Below, in pieces: positions 1 to 8,818 of a DNA stretch of 64,000 nucleotides. Origin of the DNA: Bacteroidota bacterium (lineage in GTDB: Bacteria > Bacteroidota > Rhodothermia > Balneolales > Balneolaceae); the NCBI GenBank assembly GCA_009909035.1, contig JAAAOB010000154.1:1-64000 (forward strand), written 5' to 3'. Positions within the stretch are counted from its first letter, which is position 1, and every line of letters begins with the position of its first letter. The position numbers were made by a program, and so were the translations under genes. The notes beneath the pieces are model-generated. The model was not told where the DNA came from. It was given only the letters and a program-made list of their open reading frames with translations, and did not search any database.

Positions 1-2
1 CG

Positions 3-284
3 TTTGATCCGCAGAGCCTGGGGTACAGCAAGGTGGAGTTCCGTGAACTGCTTGGTGGCGATGCGGACCTCAACGCGGCGATCATCAGAAATATCGTGGA
101 TGGTAAAGCCACCGCGGCCCAGAGAAACATCGCGGAACTGAACGCCGCGTTCGCTATACATGTAGCGGGAGCCGCCGGAACGCTCGAGGAAGCCGCTTCC
201 ATGGCGGCCGAAAGTATCGACTCCGGGCGGGCCAAAGAGAAACTGAAACAGTTTATCGACACATCACAAAACATTGCTCGATAA
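3..284 (+). CDS. trpD: Anthranilate phosphoribosyltransferase, C-terminal part
   Basis: This is the last ~93 codons of TrpD, which joins anthranilate and PRPP in tryptophan synthesis; the rest lies before the window. The frame is open from the first bases. The tail GGDADLNAAIIRNIVDG followed by an alanine-rich helix with AFAIHVAGAAGTLEEA is typical of the TrpD C-terminal domain, in which a conserved block precedes helices that pack on the PRPP site. The TAA stop shares one base with the ATG of trpC, so the two are translationally coupled. The internal GTG at 33 is not the real start. Identity is sure from the tail plus operon context. Confidence 0.92.
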   Translation, partial: FDPQSLGYSKVEFRELLGGDADLNAAIIRNIVDGKATAAQRNIAELNAAFAIHVAGAAGTLEEAASMAAESIDSGRAKEKLKQFIDTSQNIAR

Positions 285-1081
285 TGGCCAATATATTGGA
301 AGAGATTGTAGATAAAACCCGAAGCGACCTGCAGAAACGGCGCCGCAACGTGTCACCGGCAGACCTTGAATCGTTCGAAGGGTACGAAAAGGAGAAGCGG
401 TCGCTGGCTGAGTCGCTGCTGGCCTCCGGGACCGTGTCGATTATCGCCGAAGTAAAAAAAGGATCTCCATCTAAAGGGATCATCCGAAAGAATTTCAATC
501 CAGTGGAGATCGCCGGGCAGTATATTGAGGGCGGTGCTACCGCTCTTTCGGTCTTGACAGATGAGCCGTTTTTTAATGGATCACCCAACGACCTGGCGGA
601 TATATCCAGGATCAGCCCGGTTCCGGTTCTTCGGAAAGATTTTATCATCGATCCCTACCAGGTGAAAGAGGCTGCCGCTCTCGGGGCGGATGCTATCCTG
701 CTGATTGCCACACTGATGGAAGGGGATCAGCTCTCGGAACTGCTTGCAGCCGCCAGGGAGTTTGGCCTGGAGGCCCTGGTGGAGTGCTATCACGAATCCG
801 AGGTGGATGCCATGAACTGGGACGAGATTCAGATCCTTGGCGTAAACAACCGCGACCTTACAACCTTTACCGTCGACCTCCACAGGGGCATCGACCTTTT
901 GAAGAAAGCTCCGGAGGGGATTACAACCGTTTCGGAAAGCGGGCTGAAAACCGCCGCCGACCTGGCGGTTCTCCACAAGCATGGTATCCATGCCGCGCTG
1001 ATTGGTGAACAGTTTATGAGGCAGCCGGATCCCGGGCAGGCATTACAGCAGATGATTGATGAATACAGTACCTTAATTTGA
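284..1081 (+). CDS. trpC: Indole-3-glycerol phosphate synthase
   Basis: This cytoplasmic TIM-barrel enzyme closes CdRP to indole-3-glycerol phosphate. The N-terminal helix ANILEEIVDKTRSDLQKR is typical of the family. The active-site block IIAEVKKGSPSKG has Glu56 and Lys58, followed by VLTDEPFFNGS, PVLRKDFIIDPYQV, LLIATLM, GVNNRDLTTF and VSESGL, all TrpC signatures. At 265 aa it is a stand-alone enzyme and not fused to TrpF as in enterobacteria. The ATG overlaps the trpD stop by one base. trpF follows after 22 bases. Confidence 0.97.
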   Translation: MANILEEIVDKTRSDLQKRRRNVSPADLESFEGYEKEKRSLAESLLASGTVSIIAEVKKGSPSKGIIRKNFNPVEIAGQYIEGGATALSVLTDEPFFNGSPNDLADISRISPVPVLRKDFIIDPYQVKEAAALGADAILLIATLMEGDQLSELLAAAREFGLEALVECYHESEVDAMNWDEIQILGVNNRDLTTFTVDLHRGIDLLKKAPEGITTVSESGLKTAADLAVLHKHGIHAALIGEQFMRQPDPGQALQQMIDEYSTLI

Positions 1082-1103
1082 CATATTAACCCCTCCATAA
1101 TTC

Positions 1104-1778
1104 ATGTTTGCAGAACCAGAAAACCGAACCAGCGTGAAGATCTGCGGAATTACCAATCTTGAAGATGCACGGTTCGTATCCGGTGCGCTGGCCGATTATA
1201 TCGGGTTCATTTTTTATCCCGGCAGCCCCCGCTACGTGAAGCCCGCAAAAGCGGGTGCCATCATCAACTGGCTGGAAGGGCCGGAGACCGTCGGGGTGTT
1301 TGTCAACCAACCGCTGGATGATGTGCAGTCCATAGCCACGCAAACCGGCCTCGACCTGGTACAGCTTCACGGGGATGAATCGGTGGAGTACTGTGAGCTC
1401 ATCGACCGGCCGGTGATTAAAGTGTTTCACATTGACGAGGAGACATCGGCCGACGATCTCCGGAAAAGGATCGATCCTTACCTGGATACGGTTGACTACC
1501 TGTTGTTCGACACGAAACTGCCCGGCCAATGGGGAGGCACCGGCCGGTCTTTTGACTGGAATGTGTTGCCCGATATTGCGGATTTGAAGCCCTATTTTCT
1601 GTCGGGCGGGTTAAATAGCGAAAATATCCGCCAGGCCATCAAACAGACCCGGCCGTACGCGGTCGACGTTTCGAGCGGGCTGGAGGAGTCTCCGGGCCTC
1701 AAAGACTTTGAGAAAATTGAACAATTTTTTGATGAAATGCGCCAGGTTCGGGACGACCAGGAGATGGGTGAGCTGTAG
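1104..1778 (+). CDS. trpF: Phosphoribosylanthranilate isomerase
   Basis: TrpF does the Amadori rearrangement of phosphoribosyl-anthranilate to CdRP. The motif VKICGITN places the catalytic base Cys at residue 14. Asp136 in YLLFDTKLPGQWGGTG is the expected general acid. GLNSENI and VDVSSGLEESPGLKD form the phosphate-binding end of the barrel. The length of 224 aa fits the monofunctional enzyme. It follows trpC closely but is separated from trpB by 150 bases carrying a copy of a dispersed repeat (1865-1904). Confidence 0.97.
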   Translation: MFAEPENRTSVKICGITNLEDARFVSGALADYIGFIFYPGSPRYVKPAKAGAIINWLEGPETVGVFVNQPLDDVQSIATQTGLDLVQLHGDESVEYCELIDRPVIKVFHIDEETSADDLRKRIDPYLDTVDYLLFDTKLPGQWGGTGRSFDWNVLPDIADLKPYFLSGGLNSENIRQAIKQTRPYAVDVSSGLEESPGLKDFEKIEQFFDEMRQVRDDQEMGEL

Positions 1779-1864
1779 CTTTACCCATCCCGTGAACCTG
1801 GAAACTGGCAGCTCTCGGGACCGTTTTTGCTGCGCGTTCAACCCATGAGCCCTACCAAAGGGGA

Positions 1865-1904
1865 CTTTTATCTTTTCCGACCCAAGGGGCCGGGGAATTA
1901 AATC
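1865..1904 (+). repeat. Right-end fragment of dispersed repeat, copy A
   Basis: The stretch reads CTTTTATCTTTTCCGACCC then a short GC-rich loop and GGGGAATTAAA. Closely similar blocks occur at 6402-6445 and 61637-61680. In each the core is a small palindrome (GACCCAGAGGGTC in copies B and C, partly degenerate here) followed by GGGAATTAAA. This copy sits between trpF and trpB, ending about 25 bases before the trpB start. It has the right-hand block only; the left-hand block of the full composite element is absent. Confidence 0.75.
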
Positions 1905-1928
1905 TGTTATTATGAAACCAAAACAACC

Positions 1929-3119
1929 ATGAATTACGAAGCACCCACAAGATCCGGATATTACGGAACTTACGGCGGAAAATTTGTGCCGGAAATCTTA
2001 ATGCCCGCACTCGAAGAGCTTGAATCGGCTTTTGAGGAGGCCACGGCCGATCCCATCTTCATGAATCAGTATCACTCGCTGCTGGAGGAGTATGTGGGGC
2101 GTCCCACGAAGCTGACATTTGCCGACCGGATGACCGATCATTACGGGAAGGCGAAGATCTACCTGAAGCGGGAAGATCTCTGCCATACGGGCGCGCACAA
2201 AATCAACAACGCTATCGGACAGATTCTCCTTGCCAAAAAGATGGGAAAACACCGGATCATTGCGGAGACCGGTGCCGGGCAGCACGGCGTGGCCACGGCA
2301 ACCGTCTGCGCCAAATTCGGCCTGGAGTGCGTCATCTACATGGGAGAGGAGGATATGGAGCGGCAGAAACTGAATGTGGAGCGGATGCGCCTTTTGGGAG
2401 CCGACGTTCTGCCGGTTTCAAGCGGCTCAAAAACGTTGAAAGACGCCACTAACGAAGCCATTCGCGACTGGGTGACCAATGTGGAGGACACGTTTTATAT
2501 CATCGGCTCCGTGGTGGGCCCGCATCCCTACCCGATGATGACCCGGACGTTTCACGAAGTGATCGGAAAGGAGACGAAATCGCAGCTTCTGCAGGCCGAG
2601 GGGCGCCTTCCCGATTACGCCATCGCCTGCGTTGGCGGTGGATCGAATGCCATCGGGTTTTTCTACCCGTTCATCAATGAGGAGTCGGTGAAGATGATCG
2701 GGGTGGAGGCGGCCGGCCTGGGATCCGATACCGATCAAACCGCGGCCACTCTCACCATCGGAACACCGGGAATTCTGCACGGCTCCCTCAGCTATCTGCT
2801 GCATAACGACGAGGGCCAAATTCAGCTTGCACACTCCATCAGCGCGGGACTCGATTATCCCGGGATCGGCCCCGAGCACGCCTACCTTCACGACATCAAG
2901 CGGGTCTCCTACTATGGCGTGACCGACACCGATGCCATGGACGCTGTAAAACGAACGTCCATGCTGGAAGGAATTATTCCCGCGATTGAAACAGCGCACG
3001 CAATGGCCTACCTTGAAACCTTGATGCCGCTGACAACGAAGGATGAAATCGTGGTGATCAACTGCTCCGGCAGAGGCGACAAGGATATGAAAACCATTTC
3101 AGATTATTTTAACTCATGA
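1929..3119 (+). CDS. trpB: Tryptophan synthase beta chain
   Basis: TrpB is the PLP enzyme that joins indole and serine to make tryptophan in the alpha2-beta2 complex. The PLP Schiff-base lysine is Lys91 in [26 protein letters not shown] and the phosphate-binding [12 protein letters not shown] are present, and the end has NCSGRGDKD. The length of 396 aa is normal for TrpB1. The last bases overlap trpA (ATGA), giving coupled translation. A dispersed repeat lies just upstream, so trpB may be partly uncoupled from trpF or have its own promoter; no clear promoter was identified. Confidence 0.98.
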   Translation: MNYEAPTRSGYYGTYGGKFVPEILMPALEELESAFEEATADPIFMNQYHSLLEEYVGRPTKLTFADRMTDHYGKAKIYLKREDLCHTGAHKINNAIGQILLAKKMGKHRIIAETGAGQHGVATATVCAKFGLECVIYMGEEDMERQKLNVERMRLLGADVLPVSSGSKTLKDATNEAIRDWVTNVEDTFYIIGSVVGPHPYPMMTRTFHEVIGKETKSQLLQAEGRLPDYAIACVGGGSNAIGFFYPFINEESVKMIGVEAAGLGSDTDQTAATLTIGTPGILHGSLSYLLHNDEGQIQLAHSISAGLDYPGIGPEHAYLHDIKRVSYYGVTDTDAMDAVKRTSMLEGIIPAIETAHAMAYLETLMPLTTKDEIVVINCSGRGDKDMKTISDYFNS

Positions 3120-3928
3120 TAGCAGAAAAGAACAGGATCAACGCGATATTTGAAAACCGGACGGGGGATGACAAAATCATGTCCCTTTTTCTTACCGCGG
3201 GATACCCCGACCCGGATGTTACGGCTGAGCTGGTGCTCGGTTTGGAGGAGAACGGCGCCGATATGATAGAGCTCGGCATGCCGTTTAGCGATCCGCTTGC
3301 CGACGGGCCTACCATTCAGTACGCAAGCAACGCCGCGATTGATGCGGGCATCACGATGGATAAAATTTTCGGGATCGTGCGCGACGTTCGCAAGCAATCT
3401 GACATCCCGATTGTGCTGATGGGCTACATCAACCCGGTGTTTCGGTATGGAGTTGAGAAATTCTGCTCCCGTGCCGGGGAGTGCGGAGTGGATGGGCTGA
3501 TCATACCGGATGCCCCGATCGAGGAGTCCGGCATATTGAGTGAACACGCGAAAAAGGAAGGCCTGGGGATGATTTTTCTTGTCGCCCCAAATACATCCAG
3601 CGAGCGCATGGCGCTTATCGATCAGAAAAGCGATGGATTTGTCTACTGCGTGTCGGTGACCGGGGTGACGGGGGCGCGGGACGGAGATGAAGTTGCCCAA
3701 TCCGTTCAGAAATTTATATCGCGGGTTCGGGACAATGTGAAACTGAACCCCAAACTGGTGGGATTCGGCATCAAAAATCACCGGGATGCGATGAAAATCG
3801 CTTCCGACCTGGACGGATTTATTGTGGGAAGCGCCCTGATTGAAACCATCCGGAACCACTATCCCCGAGATGGCTGGAAACAGGAACTCTATTCTTTTGT
3901 TAAAGAATTAAAATATGGCACCACCTGA
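3116..3928 (+). CDS. trpA: Tryptophan synthase alpha chain
   Basis: TrpA cleaves indole-3-glycerol phosphate to indole, which is channelled to TrpB. The catalytic residues are visible: Glu52 in [11 protein letters not shown] and Asp63 in LADGPTIQ. The phosphate site is seen in [12 protein letters not shown] and [10 protein letters not shown]. The length of 270 aa is standard. The ATG overlaps the trpB stop by four bases. It is the last recognised trp gene; a lipoprotein gene follows after 26 bases. Confidence 0.98.
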   Translation: MIAEKNRINAIFENRTGDDKIMSLFLTAGYPDPDVTAELVLGLEENGADMIELGMPFSDPLADGPTIQYASNAAIDAGITMDKIFGIVRDVRKQSDIPIVLMGYINPVFRYGVEKFCSRAGECGVDGLIIPDAPIEESGILSEHAKKEGLGMIFLVAPNTSSERMALIDQKSDGFVYCVSVTGVTGARDGDEVAQSVQKFISRVRDNVKLNPKLVGFGIKNHRDAMKIASDLDGFIVGSALIETIRNHYPRDGWKQELYSFVKELKYGTT

Positions 3929-3954
3929 TACCTTTTAACCCTTAGGATATTGTT

Positions 3955-5049
3955 ATGAAACTACTTCATTGGTTCACTCCACTTCTCTTTATCGTTCTGC
4001 TGGCTTCCTGCAGCGGTGACTACCGGCCCAAATCGATCGGCGCTGTCGATGAAGTCATCGTGGTCATGGATTCAACACAGTGGAACAGCGATACCGCCAT
4101 GGCGATCCGGGAGACATTCGGCGGGCTGATCGAAACCGTACCGACGCCAGAAAATGCCTATGATCTCACCTTCAGAGATTTTAAAAACAACCGCCAGCTT
4201 GAACAGCTGAAAGAGTTTAAAAACGTTATTTTTGCCGGCCCCATCGGCGATAGTACCAACGTCTCACGGTTTATTAACGGGATCCTTTCAGACGAAGTGG
4301 AGGGGCGCGTTCGTGCCGGGGAGAGCTTCGCTTTTCCGCTGCGCGATCAGTGGGTGCGCGATCAGTGGACGCTTATTTTGACCTCAACCTCCGACGAAGC
4401 CCTGGCCGAAAACATTGTGAATTCAGAAGAGGAGCTTGTTGGGCATCTCAGGGAGCGGGAATTTGAACGCCGGAAAGAGAATATCTACAGGCGCGGTGAA
4501 CAGGTGGCGATCTCAGACTCACTTTGGGAGGAGCACGGCTGGAAGGTGCGTATGCAGCACGATTATATCCAGGTGATTGACACCACCGATGCCGTGATGT
4601 TCAGACGCTATCTGCCCGACAACAACCGGTGGATGTGGGCCTGGTGGCAGGACGGCGTAGACAGCGCGGACTTTATCAACCGGGAGTGGATCAACGCAAA
4701 GCGCGATTCACTTATGGAACAACTGGTGCAGGGCGAGCGTGAAGGATCGTACGTCACGACCGACTACCGCCGCCCGCTGGAAATGCGTGAAATCGACCGG
4801 GAGGATCGGTTGATGGGCTTCGAAACGAAGGGGCTCTGGCGAATGACCAACGACTACATGGGCGGACCGTTTGTTCACTTTACCTACTACGATCCGCTTA
4901 CCGATCGCCTGTTTATGGTTGAGTACGCCCAATTTGCCCCCAGCGTAAAAAAGCGACGGTTTGTACGTCAGTTCCAAACCATGGGCCGAACATTTGAGAG
5001 TGATTCTACCTGGAATCAACCGGAGTCATCCGGCAGCACCGCTCCGTAA
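3955..5049 (+). CDS. DUF4837 family lipoprotein
   Basis: A signal peptide with hydrophobic core LLFIVLLASC ends in a lipobox (LASC), so the protein is probably anchored in an envelope membrane. The rest, with VFAGPIGDSTNVS-like and QWTLILTSTSDEALAE segments and a late WRMTNDYMGGPFVHFTYYD, resembles the Bacteroidota family DUF4837, whose role is not known. It is only 26 bases after trpA and may be read through from the trp operon, but nothing in the protein points to tryptophan metabolism. Confidence 0.8.
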   Translation: MKLLHWFTPLLFIVLLASCSGDYRPKSIGAVDEVIVVMDSTQWNSDTAMAIRETFGGLIETVPTPENAYDLTFRDFKNNRQLEQLKEFKNVIFAGPIGDSTNVSRFINGILSDEVEGRVRAGESFAFPLRDQWVRDQWTLILTSTSDEALAENIVNSEEELVGHLREREFERRKENIYRRGEQVAISDSLWEEHGWKVRMQHDYIQVIDTTDAVMFRRYLPDNNRWMWAWWQDGVDSADFINREWINAKRDSLMEQLVQGEREGSYVTTDYRRPLEMREIDREDRLMGFETKGLWRMTNDYMGGPFVHFTYYDPLTDRLFMVEYAQFAPSVKKRRFVRQFQTMGRTFESDSTWNQPESSGSTAP

Positions 5050-5099
5050 ATCGGAATAGAGATAGAGTTTTTTTAATACGTCCCTGAGCTTTTTTACCG

Positions 5100-5864
5100 A
5101 TGAGCCACAGCAATCACGATCGTCCTCAAAACCCGCAGGATTCCGGCCATCCGCGAGAGCACTCTGCCCGCCGGCTGGCCAAGTCGCTCGAACCGTGGCG
5201 TTTTTCAATTCCCGCCGGCCCACTTCTTGAAATTGGAGCGGGGTCCGGTAGTTTCACGACCTACCTGGTAAAGCTATTCCCGGAGCGCTCTGTCACAATT
5301 ACAGATCCGGACAGAGAGAACATTGTACAGCACAAGGCTCGTTTTAAGCACCAGTCCAACATGGATTGGAACGTTCAGGATGCAGAAGAGGAGACTCCTC
5401 CTGAAAAAAGCTACGCCCTGATTTGCGGCAACTACGCGGCTCATACATTCAACAATCCGGCCACCATATTGACGGAGCTGTGCAAGTCTCTCACGCTCGA
5501 CGGACTCCTGCTCATCTCGTTTCCGGGCGAGGATTCTTTTCAAGAGTGGCGATCGTCCTGCCTGGATCTCGGAATTCCCTATACCGGCCGGCCGCTTCCG
5601 GGAACCGAGCCGCTGGTGATCCATCTCTCCATGGGACCGGTACAGGTCGATTTTTATGAAGACCAAACCACCATCTATTTTGATTCCTTCCGCCAATTTT
5701 TAACTCAAACATCGGGCGGGTCCTACAACATCCAAAAGGATAAACGAGAGCTGACGCCGGATGAAATAGATCTGCTGACCAACCACTGGAAAAAAACCAA
5801 AGATGGAAAAATCGGGGTTACCTATCATAACGTATTCCTTGCGGCTAAGCGTATCGGGGAGTAA
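5100..5864 (+). CDS. Class I SAM-dependent methyltransferase, BioC-like
   Basis: A Rossmann methyltransferase with motif I LLEIGAGSGSF at residues 42-52, the acidic strand-2 end TITDPDRENI, and a motif IV-like ALICGNYAAHTF. The layout (short N-terminal helix, early motif I, lid region after ILTELCKSLTLDGLLLIS) resembles malonyl-ACP O-methyltransferase BioC, which starts pimeloyl synthesis for biotin. Other small-molecule methyltransferases look alike and no bio genes are near, so the substrate is open. It follows the DUF4837 gene by 50 bases. Confidence 0.7.
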   Translation: MSHSNHDRPQNPQDSGHPREHSARRLAKSLEPWRFSIPAGPLLEIGAGSGSFTTYLVKLFPERSVTITDPDRENIVQHKARFKHQSNMDWNVQDAEEETPPEKSYALICGNYAAHTFNNPATILTELCKSLTLDGLLLISFPGEDSFQEWRSSCLDLGIPYTGRPLPGTEPLVIHLSMGPVQVDFYEDQTTIYFDSFRQFLTQTSGGSYNIQKDKRELTPDEIDLLTNHWKKTKDGKIGVTYHNVFLAAKRIGE

Positions 5865-5879
5865 GCGTGGTTTATTGGT

Positions 5880-6447
5880 GAGGTATCGAGCTACCTCGGG
5901 CAGAGCCAGCGAGGTATCAACTAAGAACCTATAACTTTTGGTCCAATATTAAGCTTATTCTGAATTATACTCCTTCGGAGGCTGTAAGGAAATACATAGT
6001 CAAGTATATCAGCCATTTGTTTCTGCCACGAGGACGCAAAGTCACGAAGGTGCACGAAGTGAAATACTATCAATGAAATAACCTTCGTGAAAGCTTTGTG
6101 TCGTCGCGCCTTCGTGGCCCACATAGTGAGTGTTTGTAATGCTTGCTGTTCTATTTTTTCACAGTCTCCTTCGAATGGGCAATGGGAAGTCTCCCCTCGT
6201 TTGTTTTTACCACGAGGACGCAATGTCACGAAGGTGCACGAAGTGAAATACTATCAATGAAATAACCTTCGTGAAATCTTTGTGACGTCGCGCCTTCTTG
6301 GCCCACATAGTGAGTGTTTGTAATGCTTGTTGTTCTTTTTTTCACAGCTGTCGGGATCGCTTCTCCCTTCTCCTGAAGAGATCCCGATGGGAAAAGGGGG
6401 GCTTTTATCTTGTGCGACCCAGAGGGTCGGGGAATTAAACCACTTTA
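5880..6447 (+). repeat. Composite dispersed repeat element, copy B
   Basis: The left block at 5888-5943 has TACCTCGGGCAGAGCCAGCG then AGGTATCA and ATAACTTTTGGTC, forming a TACCTCG/CGAGGTA hairpin. It matches 61389-61446. The right block at 6402-6445 has TTTTATCTTGTGCGACCC then AGAGGGTC and GGGGAATTAAACCAC, matching 61637-61680 and 1865-1904. Between them lie two tandem units (listed separately) and a pyrimidine/purine arm pair near 6360-6400. The element has no plausible coding frame. It looks like a non-autonomous, mosaic mobile or structured repeat. Confidence 0.7.
6021..6347 (+). repeat. Tandem pair of ~140-bp repeats, offset 183-184 bp
   Basis: Unit 1 runs about 6021-6164 and unit 2 about 6205-6347, both from CCACGAGGACGCAA to TTTTTTCACAG with only a few mismatches. 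Each unit contains arms that can fold: CCACGAGGACGC near its start against GCGCCTTCGTGG near its middle, and CACGAAGG against CCTTCGTG. Similar 'CACGAAGG' dispersed repeats are widespread in environmental bacterial genomes (general knowledge). The units sit inside composite element copy B. The short frame that crosses them at 5921-6229 on the minus strand is not a gene. Confidence 0.85.
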
Positions 6448-6786
6448 GATTAAGAACAGAGTGATGTGCCTCTGATGTCCGCCGCGTTGTATCAATGCTG
6501 AAGCTATAACTTATTATTGAAATTAATCGGATCTGTCATTTTTGAGATGTCATAGAAAAATCATCCGCTGAAAGTGCAGCCGCATCTTTACGCGTCTGTT
6601 ACCTCAACCTAACCGCAGCAGGTGCCGCTCCAGCGGTACACCTACCGGATCTGTCAGCGTTGAGTTGTAGTGATTCCTTGATGTGGAATCCTGAAAAAGG
6701 TATAATGGCTTTGCCCCGACGCTCAGAAACCCGGGAACCCGCCGGGCATGTTGTCAGGTCTTGATTGTTGCCATCCCTAACTCAAA
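6448..6786. repeat. Gene-free stretch with short direct repeats and a hairpin
   Basis: No gene is seen. A 19-base direct repeat, CGGATCTGTCA followed by four variable bases and TTGAG, occurs at 6528-6546 and 6646-6664. Just inside the second copy lies an imperfect palindrome, GGTGCCGCT-CC-AGCGGTACACC, at about 6621-6643. The pattern suggests a degenerate small repeat element next to copy B. Confidence 0.5.
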
Positions 6787-6789
6787 TAA

Positions 6790-6826
6790 AAAAAGCCGCT
6801 CCTTCAATCTGAAGAACCGGCTTTTA
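6790..6826 (-). terminator. Rho-independent terminator after sucD
   Basis: Read on the minus strand, AAAGCCGGT-CTTC-AGATT-GAAG-GAGCGGCTTT folds into a stem with an inner CTTC/GAAG pair and is followed by a run of T. It lies about 20 bases after the sucD stop. Confidence 0.85.
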
Positions 6827-6845
6827 AAGTCATAATCGAGTTGTG

Positions 6846-7712
6846 TTAGAGCATCTCTTTTAGTGTGACCCCGATCTCCGCCGGGCTGTCAACCACCGTA
6901 ATGCCGGCGTCGCGCAGGGCTTTCTTCTTGTCCTGGGCGGACCCTTTACCACCTGAAATAATAGCCCCGGCATGTCCCATTCGTCGCCCGGGAGGGGCCG
7001 TGCTGCCGGCAATAAATGCTACAACGGGTTTGTTGACATGCGCCGCGATATACTCGGCAGCCTCTTCCTCAGCTGTTCCGCCAATCTCGCCAATCAGTAC
7101 AATGGCTTCCGTATCCGGGTCGTCCTGGAACAGTTTGACAGCATCAAGATGAGTGGTGCCAATCACGGGATCGCCGCCAATACCGATGGCGGTACTTTGG
7201 CCGAGCCCGGCTTTTGTAAGCTGATCAACCGCCTCATACGTAAGCGTCCCGGAGCGGGAGATTAACCCAACATTCCCCGGTTCAAAGATCATTGCGGGCA
7301 TAATACCGATTTTGGCTTCCCCCGGTGTAATGACACCCGGACAGTTGGGCCCGATCAGCGTTGCCCCGTGACTTTCGACAATTTTTTTCGCAACAATCAT
7401 ATCTGAAACGGGAATGCCCTCCGTAATACAGATAATCACCTCAATACCGGCAAAGGCCGCTTCACTGATGGCGTCTCCGGCAAATGCGGGGGGGACAAAA
7501 ATAACGGATGTATTGGCCTGTTCCTTCTGGACCGCATCAGCCACTGTATTAAATACCGGCAGACCCAAATGGTTTATACCGCCTTTTCCGGGAGTTACGC
7601 CACCAATAACGTTGGTTCCGTACTCTATCATCTGTTCTGCATGAAAGGTCCCTTCACTACCCGTAAACCCCTGAACCACCAGGCGGGTATCATTGCCGAC
7701 TAATACACTCAT
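6846..7712 (-). CDS. sucD: Succinyl-CoA ligase [ADP-forming] alpha subunit
   Basis: SucD with SucB interconverts succinyl-CoA and succinate with NTP formation in the TCA cycle. The CoA-binding Rossmann start has [15 protein letters not shown]. The active-site phosphohistidine is His247 in [32 protein letters not shown] and [14 protein letters not shown] are standard family blocks. At 288 aa it is full length. sucB is not adjacent and not in the window, so the two subunits are encoded apart, as in many Bacteroidota. It has its own terminator and lies downstream of the rhodopsin gene, which has a separate terminator. Confidence 0.97.
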   Translation of the reverse strand: MSVLVGNDTRLVVQGFTGSEGTFHAEQMIEYGTNVIGGVTPGKGGINHLGLPVFNTVADAVQKEQANTSVIFVPPAFAGDAISEAAFAGIEVIICITEGIPVSDMIVAKKIVESHGATLIGPNCPGVITPGEAKIGIMPAMIFEPGNVGLISRSGTLTYEAVDQLTKAGLGQSTAIGIGGDPVIGTTHLDAVKLFQDDPDTEAIVLIGEIGGTAEEEAAEYIAAHVNKPVVAFIAGSTAPPGRRMGHAGAIISGGKGSAQDKKKALRDAGITVVDSPAEIGVTLKEML

Positions 7713-7895
7713 TTATATCAAATTTAATTATTGGATTCCGTTTGTTTGATCGTGTTGAATATAGCCTTCCTGCTATAGATTTGCCACTTAAAGAAGTGCA
7801 TAGTACCAGACAAAGATGCAGGGGGCATCGTGTGATTGAAACGGACGGTATTCTGGATAGAACCTTTCGATTCCCCGAAATATTGGTCATAAAAA

Positions 7896-7926
7896 AACCC
7901 GGCTGTTTGAGATAAACAGCCGGGCT
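7896..7926 (-). terminator. Rho-independent terminator after the rhodopsin gene
   Basis: On the minus strand GCCCGGCTGTTT-ATCTC-AAACAGCCGGGTTTTTTT is a long GC-rich stem with a T tract, about 25 bases after the rhodopsin stop. It should make the rhodopsin gene monocistronic. Confidence 0.92.
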
Positions 7927-7951
7927 TTAAAATGGATTAAACTATGAAGGC

Positions 7952-8818
7952 TTACAGAGCATTTTCCATAGATTCGTAGTCATATCCTTCTGCTTTACTC
8001 ATTTCCTGAGCAGCAAGTGTAAGGAAGATACCGTAAATCACTTTGGAAGATACATCAGCTACCGTGTAGGTAATATGCCGGGCTACAACGGCCATTTCAG
8101 ACATCGCAGGCTCTGCTGAGAGGCTGAAGAGATATGGCATCAGGTAGGCACCGGGATAGAGCATCCAGGAGAAGAAGAAGAGCGTCCAAATATATCCAAG
8201 ATATTTTTGAGCTTTTGGCGGTGCTCCCTCTTTACCTTCTGAGATCACTCGTTTCATAAGAATGAGGATGTGCACAAAGAACAGCGTGGAGATGAAACCC
8301 CATACAAAGAACAGTGTCGGACTTGTTACCTCGTAGTATTGTCCTATATATCCGGTCACAATCATACCCGTGCCCGAGAACCAGAACTGGTTACGGATTG
8401 AGCTGAAATCGCTTTTTGTCAATGTAACGACAAAAAGAATTTGGAAAAGAAGCATCGGGACGTCAATCAGCCAGTTCAGATAACGATACCCGTTGTTAAA
8501 CAGGTCATTCCCGTCGCCGAGCATGTAACGTGCAGATTCTGCATCATATATCATCGACCCCGTCCAGTTGTTCGACTGTACAAAAAGCAGCAGAAAGGCA
8601 GACACCATCACAACGACAGACAGCACGGATGATGTCCTGTATTTCGGCGCAACAGTTTTGATGGTTAGTACAAAATATAGCAGAGCGGCCAGCATCACTG
8701 CATAACCGAGTGTCAAAACGTGTGCCGACATTTGATACGCCATTTCGGTGTATCCTTCGGCGGCACCTACATAATTTTCGAATGTGGCATTACCCAGCAT
8801 TTCAATTAAAGCTTCCAT
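7952..8818 (-). CDS. Light-driven sodium-pump rhodopsin (NDQ type)
   Basis: A seven-helix retinal protein of 288 aa. Helix C reads YRYLNWLIDVPMLLFQ, giving Asn115, Asp119 and Gln126 at the positions of bacteriorhodopsin Asp85, Thr89 and Asp96; this NDQ triplet defines light-driven Na+ pumps such as KR2. The retinal Schiff-base lysine is Lys259 in ADVSSKVIYG, preceded by Asp255, and Arg112 is the helix C arginine. N-terminal NATFENYVGAAEG and NQFWFSG closely resemble KR2 as recalled. Two residues that in KR2 line the cytoplasmic ion-entry side (Asn61, Gly263) appear here as Ser64 and Thr267. The gene is alone between its terminator and the divergent dnaG; no retinal synthesis gene (blh, crt) is in the window. 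Confidence 0.95.
   Translation of the reverse strand: MEALIEMLGNATFENYVGAAEGYTEMAYQMSAHVLTLGYAVMLAALLYFVLTIKTVAPKYRTSSVLSVVVMVSAFLLLFVQSNNWTGSMIYDAESARYMLGDGNDLFNNGYRYLNWLIDVPMLLFQILFVVTLTKSDFSSIRNQFWFSGTGMIVTGYIGQYYEVTSPTLFFVWGFISTLFFVHILILMKRVISEGKEGAPPKAQKYLGYIWTLFFFSWMLYPGAYLMPYLFSLSAEPAMSEMAVVARHITYTVADVSSKVIYGIFLTLAAQEMSKAEGYDYESMENAL

Noticed and set aside
5921-6229. 102-aa minus-strand gene
   Set aside because: It runs through the tandem repeat units and has no recognisable feature.
7952-8818. Proton-pumping proteorhodopsin or chloride pump
   Set aside because: The helix C triplet is Asn-Asp-Gln, not the DTE/DTK of proton pumps or the TSA/NTQ of chloride pumps.
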